This document shows, piece by piece, positions 20,480 through 31,149 of a stretch of 64,000 nucleotides of DNA (positions are counted from its first letter, which is position 1; each line of letters starts with the position of its first letter). Source of the stretch: Isoetes taiwanensis. Taxonomy: Eukaryota > Streptophyta > Lycopodiopsida > Isoetales > Isoetaceae. Under the pieces are notes generated by a model. That model worked only from the letters and a program-made list of their open reading frames with translations, made no database searches and had not been told where the DNA came from. Location of the stretch: contig JAJEKV010000008.1 in the NCBI GenBank assembly GCA_021234155.1, positions 21,342,487 to 21,406,486 of the forward strand, written 5' to 3'. A program made the translations under genes and the position numbers.

Positions 20480-23400
20480 AATGGCTTTCACACCTCCTCC
20501 GGACTTACCGAGAAGTAGCCCACGAATATTCTACATCCGACATTCCAACACCCCGCTACGTTGAGTTTGCTCGAACCAAGACCACCTCGGCTTCCACCAC
20601 CGGTTCAATTTACTCCACCACAACTGCTTTCCTCGAGCGTCGTCTGCCCCCACCAATCGCGTTTCACCCCCTCCGGGCTAGAGAGGTCGGACTACCTCCT
20701 CCAATTCATTTTAGTGCGTGGCCCATAGTCCCAGAGGCTCCCCTCCCACGGAGGCAAATCACACCAACTCCATCCATTTTAGCTAAATGGTACTACAACA
20801 AGTGGGGGAGCGGTCAGTGACCGCGCCCTCCTCGTGTTCTCACGACGCCGGGGAGCTGGTCAACTTCGTCACCGGCCTCGATTACTTTTTTCCCGAGGAG
20901 GAAAGCACCTCCCCGGGCCTTGCCCACATCAAACCTCGGCATCTACAAGTACACCTCATGTTGATCTCTCGGACGAAGAAACACCTCATGTTGATGTCTC
21001 GGGCGAGGACCTACCAAAGCCACAAGACTCCATGTTGAAAATTCAAAGCCCACGCGAAGTAAAAATCTTAAAGCGTAACTTACACAAGACAGCATGTACA
21101 ACCGTTAGAAGAAAGAAACTCATGGGCCGAGGCTCACTTGCGGGCAACACATACAAAGCTTGTTGTTCTCAAGCGTTGTTTGCTTAAGATTGGACTAAAA
21201 GGAATTGAGGTTGCCGGATAGTTACAGGTTCAATGACTCGCTAGACCAAAGGGGCTACTTAGCCTTCAATATTAGGCCGGGATGATGGTGAGAAGTTTAC
21301 TTACCACAGCTGGTGGCCACACCGCCCCGTCAAGCGCCTTCAAATTGATTCATGCTTTAGGCAGCACGACTTGACCGCGGAAGAAAAGGCTTGACAAGAA
21401 TCCGGGCATCAATGACTATCGCCATTCGGAGGCATAACCGAAATTCATGCTCTTCAATGTGTTTCTGGATGGAAGGTTTCTTTAAAAGAGTCTTTGAGAA
21501 ACTCCCTAACAGCCCTATGTACCACTTGAGTGACAATTTCACGAAACAAAGAAGTCTCGATAATTATAAGGAGATGTGTGTTGAAAGGCCGGAGAGCGCT
21601 TACGCTACTCTTACTTTCGCATTTTCTGGAAAAAGAGTTTTCTCGTGTGGCCATTCCTAGAAAGCATAGGATGTCCATTTTGTGCTACATGCTCACGAAT
21701 TAAAAGCTCGGAGACAAAATGCAAGGACACTTCACACTAAAAGTAAGCTTCCGGGGCGTGTTCTTGCCTAGTTCTACTTAAAAGTAGGTTCTTTTTCCTA
21801 AACATGTTTTCCTTTCGGATGCATTGAAGGAGAAACCCGAACAAGCCTGAGAGAACAACAATCTTTGGAAAGGAGAAAATTGACAAAACATAGGAAAGAA
21901 AGACTTTGGAACAACCACTCAACTACATATCAGTTGTTATTGATGGAATGGACCAGAAGAAGACCACCCTACCACATTTTGTCAATGTGCCTAAGGATCT
22001 TCTTTGAAGAAGATTTCATACATCCGCATGTTGTTGGTGCTATGGTATTTAATGGAAAACTATCTTGCAAGGCATTTTTGAATTATCCAAACATTCATGC
22101 TGATCCAAATCTCACTATCACAATATTGAATAAGCTTCTTTCCAATCTAGAACATATCCTTTCGGTCAGTATCTTCAACTAGATAATACGACAAGGGAAA
22201 ATAAGAATTAGGGCGTTGTTTGCTTATCAGGTTATGCTATGCTAGAGAAACAAATCTTCAAGAAGGTGAAGATTGGTTTCACGCTTGTTGGTCATACACA
22301 CCGACCAAATTGATCGATGTTCAAGAGGTTCTCTAAACGTCTTGCTGAAAAAAAGCTCTAAGCTGCTTGACCATGATTGAGGTCATCCAAGATTCCTACA
22401 ATCCTCGTCCGGATATCGAAGTTATTGGAAGAAACTTATGATTTCAAGGAATGGATTTTTGAAAGAGATCAACTAGGTCAGCGTGCTATTGAGCCCTTGA
22501 GAAACATTACATTCAGACATCAGATCAAAATTTCCTTGTAGATGGCAAGGCCATCTTACAAGGAAAGAAATATGCCACATCCTTGCATTGGCGATGGCAG
22601 CCAGCAGGTATTCAATTCATTAGCAACATCCCCAATACTAGTTCCATGCTCTCTGCAGAGCAAATGCCTCTAAAAAAGCTTGAAAGAAATCACAAAGAGT
22701 AAAAAGGAGGGAAGAGCATTTGACTCAAATAAATCATTGGATTGTATTGAGACAAGTATTGATCTGCTCTAACCACTTTGGGGAGGCGAGATGCTTTATG
22801 GTGGCCTCAATTTTTTCAAGAAGCGTGACATGTTGCAAGCTTCATTACAAAGGTCGAAGACCGATTCAACGGCCATCTAGGCAAACCCTCCTGTGCAAGT
22901 TGAGAATCAAAGAGGAACATGTAGAGATATTGGCTAGCTCGGATGAAGATGTGAGAGTCATGTACACCGGCCCCTAGGCATACGGCACAACAAGTTGCTC
23001 GAAAGTATCGGGTTCAGTCTAAAGAGATTGAAGGAATGCTCATAGCTGTCGGTGATAATGATGAGTCCGGGAAGCCGCTCGCTAGCTAAAAGTCTTGGAG
23101 GTAACAAAGAGGATGGAATTCCCACTCAATTAAAAGTGCTGCTGGATGAGAACGGCTAGCGCCAATGCTTTAAAGTGGGAGTTATACTTTGGAGATGGTA
23201 AAAGCGGAGTGGGAAAGAGAGCAAAGTCCAAAGCAAAATACTCGTTTGTCATAGATCTATCCGAAGTGAAGGTTCTTGCATATGACTTTTGTTCCTCGAC
23301 CGCTGCTAATAAGTTCGATATGGTCACTCAAACTTTAATAAGGTCAGCATGTGGATTAGACAAACAAGCCAAAAGGTGGCCAAAAAAGATGATGATGAAG

Positions 23401-23500
23401 ACTCACTTTGTAGGCGGTGAGGAAGAAGATGGATTGAGAAGTACATCGGTCTTTGAGAGTGAAGGCGAGGATGAAGGCTCGGTGGTGGGGAATAAATGAG
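20480..23500 (+). pseudogene. DUF7869-like recombinase/transposase candidate of the inner element
   Basis: A possible start at 20480 reads MAFTPPPDLPRSSPRIFYI and leads into a proline-rich region. Later blocks include KEFSRVAIPRKHRM near 21630 (a segment typical before the catalytic part), SVVIDGMDQKKTTLPHF (Asp at 21942), FIHPHVVGAMVFNG, LTITILNKLLSNLE, YLQLDNTTRENKN (Asp at 22182), then KKVKIGFTLVGHTH (22290) followed by ID..FKRFSKRLAEKK. These match the D, LDN..KENKN and GHTH..(I)D pattern I associate with DUF7869 proteins, thought to have an RNase H-like fold. The tail (23146-23499) ends in an acidic segment. Stops and at least eight frame changes interrupt it. A role in moving the element is inference from its position inside the TIRs. 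Confidence 0.65.
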
Positions 23501-23930
23501 TCGGAGGATGAGATGCATCGATCTTGCCGCAAAATGTAAGTTTGTCCGATGACTTCGAACATGTAAAGAACATAAAGTCACGGTGATGATTGTGCGTCAA
23601 AATATCCTATATTTTTGACAATTTTGTTCATAATTTTGTACAATTTTCACAACCTTGAATATATCACTTCTTTGTCCTCTACTACCCTTGCTATTTTTTA
23701 TTGCCCCTTTTTGCTACACTTTATAAAAGTAACTATTTTTTTGTTCTAGTTTAGGAGGATGAAAATTGCTATTTAAAATTTTTGCCGCGAAAGTTATGTT
23801 CAATCAACCCCTCAAAAATGGTACCTAAATTACTTAAATTGTCTTTTGTGTCAAAAAAAATCTTAAAATGGACTTTTTAAAGGAATTTTAGGGAATCTTT
23901 CAAAGATTCCTTTTTGAAGTCGTTTCCGAC

Positions 23931-23960
23931 AAATAAGTGCGTTTCATTTTAAACTTTGTT
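23931..23960 (-). repeat. Right TIR of inner element
   Basis: The reverse complement begins AACAAAGTTTAAAATGAAAC and ends GCACTTATTT. It is followed by AAGA, the same four bases that precede the left TIR. Confidence 0.8.
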
Positions 23961-24890
23961 AAGAACCTAACTCTATGATGTAAATCTAGTTCTTTAGTTC
24001 TTCTATGATGTATATGGATGATGTATCTCTATGAACTCCTTGTATTGGGAAGGGGGTAGAGACCTAAAGCTTGGTAGTAGATGCTCCTAGATTAGCCTCT
24101 CTAGCACACTATAGATTGACATGTACAAGAGCCACACCGGTTGTGGGTGAAGGGGCAGGGCCGGCTTATAAAGAGGTTAGGTGTTCTGACTCTTGAGCGA
24201 TCCCTGCTGGCGTGTAATGTCACCGGGGGATCATAACTAGGCCCTAATGGCTTGCCAGCGAGTGGGGCAAGGCATGGCTCGACACTGCCGTGGGTGATCG
24301 TCACTCTCCGGTGGGTTCAAGTCGAGTAAGGGCGGTGGCCCCTCTAGTCTCCTTGAGTGACATGTAGATCTCGGAGGGAGAGATCACTTTTGCCCCCCCA
24401 TCGGGAGATGCAACCCGGGGATGTAGCCCCCCTCTACGCATCCCGTGATCTCGATCGAGGAGTCCCAACACTTTTTCAACCTACTACGCAAAAGTGTGCA
24501 CGGGGGGGGCGGATGGGTGGACAACCCAATGCCATGTTCTTATGCCCGCCAAATCCATTGCCATGAATGCATGCGCAATGAACTCCTCGGAGACCCAAGC
24601 CCGTCGGTCATCCCTTGGATGCAGCCTTGGGTAGGACCGTATAGGTATGATGCTGTCGTTAATCATATAGATGTTGGCGCCCCACCCTTGAGGTGGATAT
24701 GTGTTTATGTTGGATGCGACATGTATGTTTCGCTTCGCGGCTTCATTAGGCCACGAGGGCGGGGTAAAATGACCCCTTCACTCTTCCCCTTTGGGACTCG
24801 TTACGGGTGAATGATTGTGGAGGGCCCTGTATCGGTGTGGAGCTGGTATGGGGATGAACTCACATTTGTATACGATGGGTGCCGTATGTG
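23961..24890. other. No gene recognised; GC-richer segment of the outer element
   Basis: From about 24050 the composition rises in GC, and GGCTTATAAAGAGGTTAGG near 24165 resembles a TATA region. Frames here are short and repetitive in character (CGATCGAGGAG, GGGGGGCGGATGG) and match nothing I know. It could be leader sequence for the NIF-type frame, or a separate insertion whose borders I could not find. Confidence 0.35.
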
Positions 24891-24919
24891 AGTGGGGGCG
24901 TCACGGCACCTCTCGATAG

Positions 24920-25740
24920 CACTTCCAGCAGAGTCCGGCATTACATGTCGCCCAACGGACAAACGCGATCGCACACATCGGCCATTTGGTTGCAAACGTC
25001 GAGGATGGACACCCAGACGGAAGTTGATGTTGCTTGACATAAATGGCGTCTTGGGCAGACACACACAACAGGAGAATGAACCATAAATTCTTGCCTCCAC
25101 CACAAGCGAACCATGTTAAAAAAAGCGCAAGTAAGTACCTCATTTGCAGACCAGGGTATCATGAGTTTGTGGAGTGGGCACTGCAGAGGTTTGATATTGT
25201 GATCTGGAGTGCTTCTCTACTTCGGAATACAAGGGATATGGTGGATGCATTGTTCCCATATTTGCGGACCAAATTCTTGAAGGTATATGGTCAATAGCAT
25301 TGCTATGCATGCGAGCATCAACCGCCTGAAAAACAACTTTTTCAAGGAGTTGAAGGTTGTATTTGAGGATTTTCACGAATATCATGGTATGATTTTCTTG
25401 GTAGATGACAGCCTACAAAGGGTTTCTAAACCCTGCATACACAACCGTTCCTGTTATGCCTTTCAAGGGGCAAGAAGAGGACAAATATTTGCAGACCAGG
25501 GTGTGTCCAGCATTGGATTACTTGTCTTCTCATCTGAAAGAGGGAAACAATCTCACAAATAGACATCAGCGTGATGCATGGTTGGAAGAGGAGAGCCGAT
25601 TTTGCGATCTTTGGATTCTTGTCTCAACAACTATCTTGTCTCGGCCTACTATATCCTCAATGCTCCAATTAGAAGTACAAAAGGCAGTTCTTTGGGCACC
25701 CTTCTGGCGGACGAGCATCACTCGAAAACTTCAATGACTC
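24920..25740 (+). pseudogene. NIF/SCP-type HAD phosphatase (CTD-phosphatase-like), frameshifted
   Basis: RRKLMLLDINGVL (about 25015-25053) fits the DxDG(T/V)L-type motif 1 of HAD phosphatases in the form used by plant NIF proteins, with Asn at the third position. After an interruption comes ICRPGYHEFVEWALQRFDIV, then IWSASLLRNTRDMVDALF (about 25140-25260), typical NIF motif 2. FFKELKVVFEDFHEYH and IFLVDDS (motif 3/4 Asp pair) follow, then LNPAYTTVPVMPFKGQEED and LDYLSSHLKEG. Family members dephosphorylate Ser/Thr on nuclear proteins such as the RNA polymerase II tail. Several frame changes are needed. It lies between the inner element and the minus-strand transposase gene, so it may be captured cargo. 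Confidence 0.65.
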
Positions 25741-26356
25741 ATGAAATAACCATTGTACACTACCCTTTTGTAATATATGTATGATTACTTTTGTGTTATC
25801 TTGAGTATTGAGTAATCTTAGTGATGTCTCTAATCTTGAGTGTACAATTTTACTGTAATATATATCAAGCTTACTCTCAATACTACAAGTATTGTCTCAA
25901 TACTAAAATACTCAATCTGAATGATCCAATACTACAAACATTGTCTCACAAACATTGTCTCAATACAATCATCAAAATTTGAGACAAGTAAACAAGTAAC
26001 TTCTGAGACCTCTTAAAATGATAAAACAACTAGGTCAAAGCATATTCAACCTTCATATGGCGAAAATCAAGGATCATCCGGTGAGTAGCTTTGTTCAAGG
26101 GAAAACTGTTGGTGCCGGGAATGCGATTCATCTCAAACTTGATAGCCCGATCACGTGATGGTATCTTTGGAAGATCGGTCCTTTGTCTTCAAGTAGCTCC
26201 CAACTACCATCGGGCTGAACAAACATAGTACAAACCAGCCAACACATGTTCATCCACATTGAAGGTCGATTGGCTATCCTTGACAATTACGTCAAGGATA
26301 TGCCTGACTTAACACATTTCACCACATAGAAAATTCTCGTTTGATTTCCCTCCGTT

Positions 26357-29300
26357 CTAGCGACCAAAGTTATCACCTTCCTCTATGTTTCCACTAAGCC
26401 ATTCTCCATCACCTTCAAAAAAATGCCTCATCAATTTAGGTCTTGAGGCACCTTCACCCAGACTTATCGGCTTTAGTGTAACATATTTCCAATTCTTCAA
26501 TCTGTGCTTGTTCACACAAGATGACCGATTTCCTTTCAAAGCGGTTACCACGAAACAACTTAAACCTCTATAGGCCACCCTTGTGCTTGATTTGGGCAAA
26601 GTATATCCGGATGTTGTGTATTTGCTTGGTGCCTTCCACCACTGGCCTGATCCGGCCCGATCACGTACTATAAACATCATCCTTTCCAATTACCCGGAAG
26701 TACAAAGGGAGACAACAAGTATTGCGGCTCACGGGCAGCATAATACGGCACTACTCATCATATTACAGCAGTTCCACGAGGCGGCCTTAAAGGATGAAAG
26801 CACTATTGACCGACGCAGATGCAAGCCCGGTTCTGGTGACACTACTCAACGAGAATCTGGCCGGATGAAAGCATAATACCTTTTGATGTCCGTTGTTGGT
26901 ACCTTCATTCCAACGAGTTGCGAATTCCACGGGCATCAGAAGCACCCTAAATCTCACCCCATCATACTGAGCTGCTCTCTAGTGAATGCCCCTTTGGGGC
27001 CCTTGCCCATCGTGCTCTCCCTTACCATGGGCTGTCCCAAAGAAATTCCATACTATTTCCTTCCCCAGCTCATGGTGATATCTTGGTAGGAAATAGAATG
27101 GCGGGCGATTGAATTGGCTAGAACAACCATCGATCAAACTATATGCGGAGAATTCTACACCATTTGATACAAGCCATGAATTGTGCTTTCTAAGGCGAGT
27201 CTTTGCACAAAAGTGTGTCATGAATCTTGTCATCACTCAAGTAAAATGGGTTTCCTTCAATAGCTTTTCGATCTTTAGGCCGATGTCCATCCTATACGTG
27301 ATGTGGGCGAGAATTGTTATCACGGTCATTATTGCCAATCTTGGCTTTGAACCTCCTTTGTATTTTATCTTTGTAATTCTCTGCAAAATCAATTATAGAA
27401 ACAATGGTGCCATCTTGGATATTGTCCGGGCAACTCTGAATTGCATGGCACGCCATCTAGCCACAGCAATTGTGTGACACGAATATCTTCAATGTGGAAC
27501 AGGATATGAAATGAAATCCTTCAGCATCGTTCTCTTGTAAGACAATCTAAGGATTGGCTTTGGTCTTTTCTTTTTTCCCCTTGCCATTTGAGGTCTCGTC
27601 TTGTCTTTGCTGACTTGATTTGTGTCCCACCAGCTACCTTGGATTTCTTACTTTTGTTTCCCTTCTTTCGGCTTGTCTGCGCGGCTTGTTTGCCGGTCCA
27701 CCGGCTACCTTGGATTTCTTACTTTTATTTCCCTTCTTGGTGGCATTGGATCTTTTTCTTTTCACGGCGCTCCTTAGTAACGCGATTCTGCACCTCCACC
27801 AGCTTCTTGTCTCCACTTGGAATTGTAACAAGGTGCAGTAGCATAAAACAAAGATTAGCATAAAGTTGAAAGCACAAAAAGCAAGATGTCGCCGGATGAC
27901 AAGACATAGCGGCATGTTTCAAAGATGCAATAAAAAAGTATTACCTTTTCAAAGCGTTTTCCATTCAAGCAAGAACTCATGATTCTCTCTTTCTCTTGGA
28001 CATATAGGAAGACTTTTTATGCCACACCACGACATTTTCGCATCATGATCATCTTTATACCATTCTTCACCCTCGCTCTTGTTGCCAAACCCATGACCCT
28101 AGGCTCATTTGGTTGAGTCATACATATGTTAGGCGGCGACCGCTTCTCACTGGTCCACCAGACCTCGCGGCCTTGCACTCTTCACCATGAAATCCGGTTT
28201 TTTTGACCTTAATGCATTCGGGGCTACCACGGCATACTCAACTTTATATGGTATATACATGGCCGAGGTTTCCCTTTGATACTTTCTTTACATAAATAGG
28301 CTACAACTTCTCGAAAGCCTTTAAGCAAGCAGGGTGTTCGGGATGTGCCTTTTGTATTGTTGAAATAAGGCTGCTTGCTGAATGGTGGCCTTTGGTTAGA
28401 AATATTTATGCAATAATAGCAAAGGGCCTTTTGTATGGAAAACCTGACAAGGTGCAAGGGATAAGAAATTCGGAAGCCTTGACTCCCCAACGGTGTTCAC
28501 TCTGCTATTTTGTTTCGAAATTCTGTTATGCTTTGCTTGCAAAAGCGGGGGTGAAGAATCACACCTCAACCACCTTTGGAAGCAAGACCACGGACCATTT
28601 CAAGGAAACTGACTTCCGATTTTCTTAATCTGGCAGTTGCAATTGTTGACCTCATGCAACCTACAAAATATTACACATTAATCAATGAACATAACATCCT
28701 CGCCAGATACAAGCACTTAAAAGCATAAAGAAGCACGGGCATGAAAGCAAGAATTAGATGTACCTAACAGCCACGCCATAGTGGAATTGCATCCGGATTT
28801 TGTGGAAGAAGCCATCCACGAGTGTCGAGGTTCCGGCTCTCCAAATATCATGGTTCCTTTGCCTCTTTGTGGGCTGCCATTGTCCGTTTCAAGTTGTTGA
28901 GCGGCACCTCATTTGCCTTGCGGCTCCTTTGGATTTGGCAAAATTCGGGTTTGAGATTTCCATTTTAGGTGGTGATGAACCACCCTCTTCATCACATCGG
29001 CCTTGAGTTTGGGTGAATGCTTTTGGTGAGCTTGTTGAAGTAATCAACTTACAAGCTTGGCTATTTCTTACTGCGTCTCATGCTCGGAACTTCCCGTTCA
29101 GGTTCCGCTTTTTCTCATCTTATTAGTGTCGTATTTCTCTCTTTCTCTCTGCATCCAATTTCTTGTAAATTGCGAGGAAACCGGATCTTCGCGATATTTC
29201 TGTGTTGCATTGACATCCAACAAATGCGGAACAACAGATTGGAATTCATCGAGTCGTAAAAAATCCAATGCTAAGCGTGTGATTGGCTCGAGGCGGTATC

Positions 29301-29448
29301 GAGGGAGGGGCCATGAAATTCGAGAGAGAGGGAGAATAAGTGAATTGGAGGGAGAATTTGCGTGAGGCCATGAGATCGAAGCAGTTCTGGGCTCCGTCGA
29401 ATTTGCAACATTACTACCACTGGCGAAAATCCAGCCAAAATCCCACAA
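26357..29448 (-). pseudogene. Transposase-like protein of the outer element (IIDFAENY / IDGCSSQF / HGKGEHDG)
   Basis: From 29448 down, the N-terminal exon reads RYRLEPITRLALDFLRLDEF. An exon near 28800 ends FHKIRMQFHYGVAV before GTACAT, and a basic and Cys/His-containing middle part follows (28224-28490). The catalytic-like region has GTIVSIIDFAENYKDKIQ (Asp at 27388-27390), SLIDGCSSQF (Asp at 27129-27131), FLPRYHHELG and WNFFGTAHGKGEHDGQG (27000-27029). The C-terminal part reads LSCFVVTALKGNRSSCVNKH. This D, DGC..Q(F/Y), HGKG..DG order is one I recall from transposon-derived proteins across eukaryotes. Being inside GGGTGAAAG TIRs supports a transposase. Frame changes and stops make it a pseudogene or an indel-ridden sequence. 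Confidence 0.6.
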
Positions 29449-29612
29449 TCATTTTTCCTAACGATTCGTTGGTGAGGTGGGCGTCTGCGAGTACATGAAG
29501 GGCGTCAAAAAAAAATGGCGATTCGCCCACCGGCATCAAATTAAGCAAAAGCGGGGGTGCTTTTAAGCGGGCTAAAAACCACGCTTATAAGCATGCGTCC
29601 GGGACGATGCTT

Positions 29613-29641
29613 TTTGATACCCACCAAAGATACTTTCACCC
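29613..29641 (-). repeat. Right TIR of outer element
   Basis: The reverse complement starts GGGTGAAAGTATCTT and continues TGGTGGGTATCAAA. It is followed directly by AAAT, matching the four bases before the left TIR. Confidence 0.75.
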
Positions 29642-29939
29642 AAATATGAATCAAGAGCAATCTAAGATTAATCATTTAGAGTAATGCAAACCTTGTCCAG
29701 CAGGGAAACCAAGCTGATTTTTGAATGCCCTCATCCCAATCAGCCTTTTATGCAATTCTGTTTTTCATATATGAGATAAGACAAGCAAAAGAGGCAATAA
29801 GGATCTCTGCAAGGAGCCAAGAAGACTAAACCAAGCATTTGCCAAAGCCTTGGCCCTGGCAGTCTACATTTAATTGAATGAGATGAACTCTTATGAAGTA
29901 ACTCCCATTGTGATTTGGCCTAGGGTGCAGAGCAATAGG

Positions 29940-31053
29940 TCATGCTCTCCCCATAAAATTCAAAATCTGTGAATACCTTTGTTGAACAAGTTCCATGCAG
30001 CTAACTTTCTCCTTTGCTTGTTGAATTGAAGTTTCATGTTTTTCAATGTCTCTAGTTACTTGCTGCAAACCAATCTCTAGCTTAGAACAGTGCTGCTGCT
30101 TCTCTGTCCTACTCAAAACCAAGTCTTCCAATTTATATTTCAACACTCCATAGCTAACTTGATTTCTAGCGGGATCATTGGCCAATTTGTCAAATTCCAA
30201 CTTTGTATCTTTTTATTTTTAGGAAATCTCTTTGCGCAAATCTTCTTCTAGCATATCTTTTCTACCCTAAATCTGGGCTGATCGCTTTCAATGCATCCCT
30301 CCTTTTGGCTTCGATTGCTTCCACTTCATTCAATAGGTTAATTTTATCCCTGGCGAACCATGCTTAAGTAAGCGGTTTATTATGTCAATATCAGATTTAG
30401 AATAGCCTCTGACCCTAATATTACGATGCAATACCACCTCTTGCTTGATGTTCGTGATTTTCCTGTTGTAGGTTCCTCTATAATATCCCGAAGTTTTGGC
30501 AAGATCCTTGGCGGTCTTAGCAACATCCACCCAATCAATAAGGCGCCCCTTCAAATGAAGAGCAAATGCCCGGAGCAAAATATGTGGAAATATAGTGGTT
30601 TGTTACCTGCTTCTTGCCATAAACCAATCCATAATATTTAAAAAATTCTTCTTTCCATGCATTCTGAACTCTGCCTTCCTTGAATCCTCTTCTATTCTTT
30701 GGAGCTGCACCCCATACTTCATTCATAATTTCCTCGAGTCTGGGTATGTGGATCTCGGCATGTTTTTTACGGAGGTCTTTGGCTTGGATCACTGCCAAAA
30801 GCTTTCTCTTTGCTGGTAATTTTCCACTGCCGAAATTGTTGGTTTCTTTTTGGAATTTTGTGGTGAAGAGCAAGCACTGAGTTGGAGAACAGATTTTGGG
30901 GCTATAGTTGGACCAAGAATTGGTGATCGGAATGGAGGCAGAGTATGCACGGTAGGGATAAGCATACCTTGAGCAAAAGCGAGCAAGAATTTGGTAAAGA
31001 AATTTAAAATCTGAAAATAGTGCGGTTGCCAAGTGGTGGATAGCATTAATCAT
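29940..31053 (-). pseudogene. Coiled-coil protein of unknown function, probably spliced
   Basis: Three consecutive minus-strand blocks look coding. First, 31053-30600: KRKLLAVIQAKDLRKKHAEI, then IPRLEEIMNEVWGAAPKNRR and WKEEFFKYYGLVYGKKQ before a GTAACA donor. Second, 30578-30330: RLIDWVDVAKTAKDLAKTSG, then RGYSKSDIDIINRLL. Third, 30200-29940: LEIGLQQVTRDIEKHETSIQ, a coiled coil. The protein would be basic and helical. It lies just outside the right end of the outer TIR element. I do not recognise the family; a mobile-element gag-like or structural protein is possible. Confidence 0.35.
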
Positions 31054-31149
31054 GGCAGTTACTAGCGGTTCATGATTATAGGACTCCCTAATTTGTGCAT
31101 TGGGTACATATGTATATGTATAAAAAGGGATACATTTCTAGACACCCTT

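Larger units (their letters stand above)
15029..23960. mobile_element. Inner TIR DNA transposon, 8.9 kb, with DUF7869-like and ParB-like genes and palindrome arrays
   Basis: The left end 15029-15058 and the inverted right end 23931-23960 match at 29 of 30 bases (AACAA, then G or A, then GTTTAAAATGAAACGCAC and TTATTT). AAGA sits immediately outside both ends (15025-15028 and 23961-23964), a 4-bp target duplication. Both subterminal regions contain GAAAGATTCC. Inside are a small left frame, a minus-strand ParB-like gene, about 40 copies of a 16-bp palindrome, and a plus-strand recombinase candidate. It is inserted in the outer element, so it is younger. Its genes are now broken. Confidence 0.75.
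11253..29641. mobile_element. Outer TIR DNA transposon, 18.4 kb including a nested element
   Basis: The left end 11253-11280 and the inverted right end 29613-29641 share GGGTGAAAGTAT, two or three variable bases, then TGGTGGGTATCAAA. AAAT precedes the left end (11249-11252) and follows the right end (29642-29645), giving a 4-bp target duplication. Removing the nested 15029-23960 element leaves about 9.4 kb. That remainder carries a plus-strand unknown protein, an NIF-type phosphatase frame and a minus-strand transposase-like gene. I did not assign a superfamily; 4-bp duplications are reported for several (for example Sola, Kolobok, some Academ). Confidence 0.7.

Noticed and set aside
27588-27863. 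Plus-strand hydrophobic frames opposite the outer transposase gene
   Set aside because: They are complements of Lys/Arg-rich minus-strand codons (Phe/Leu/Ser on plus), a typical antisense shadow.
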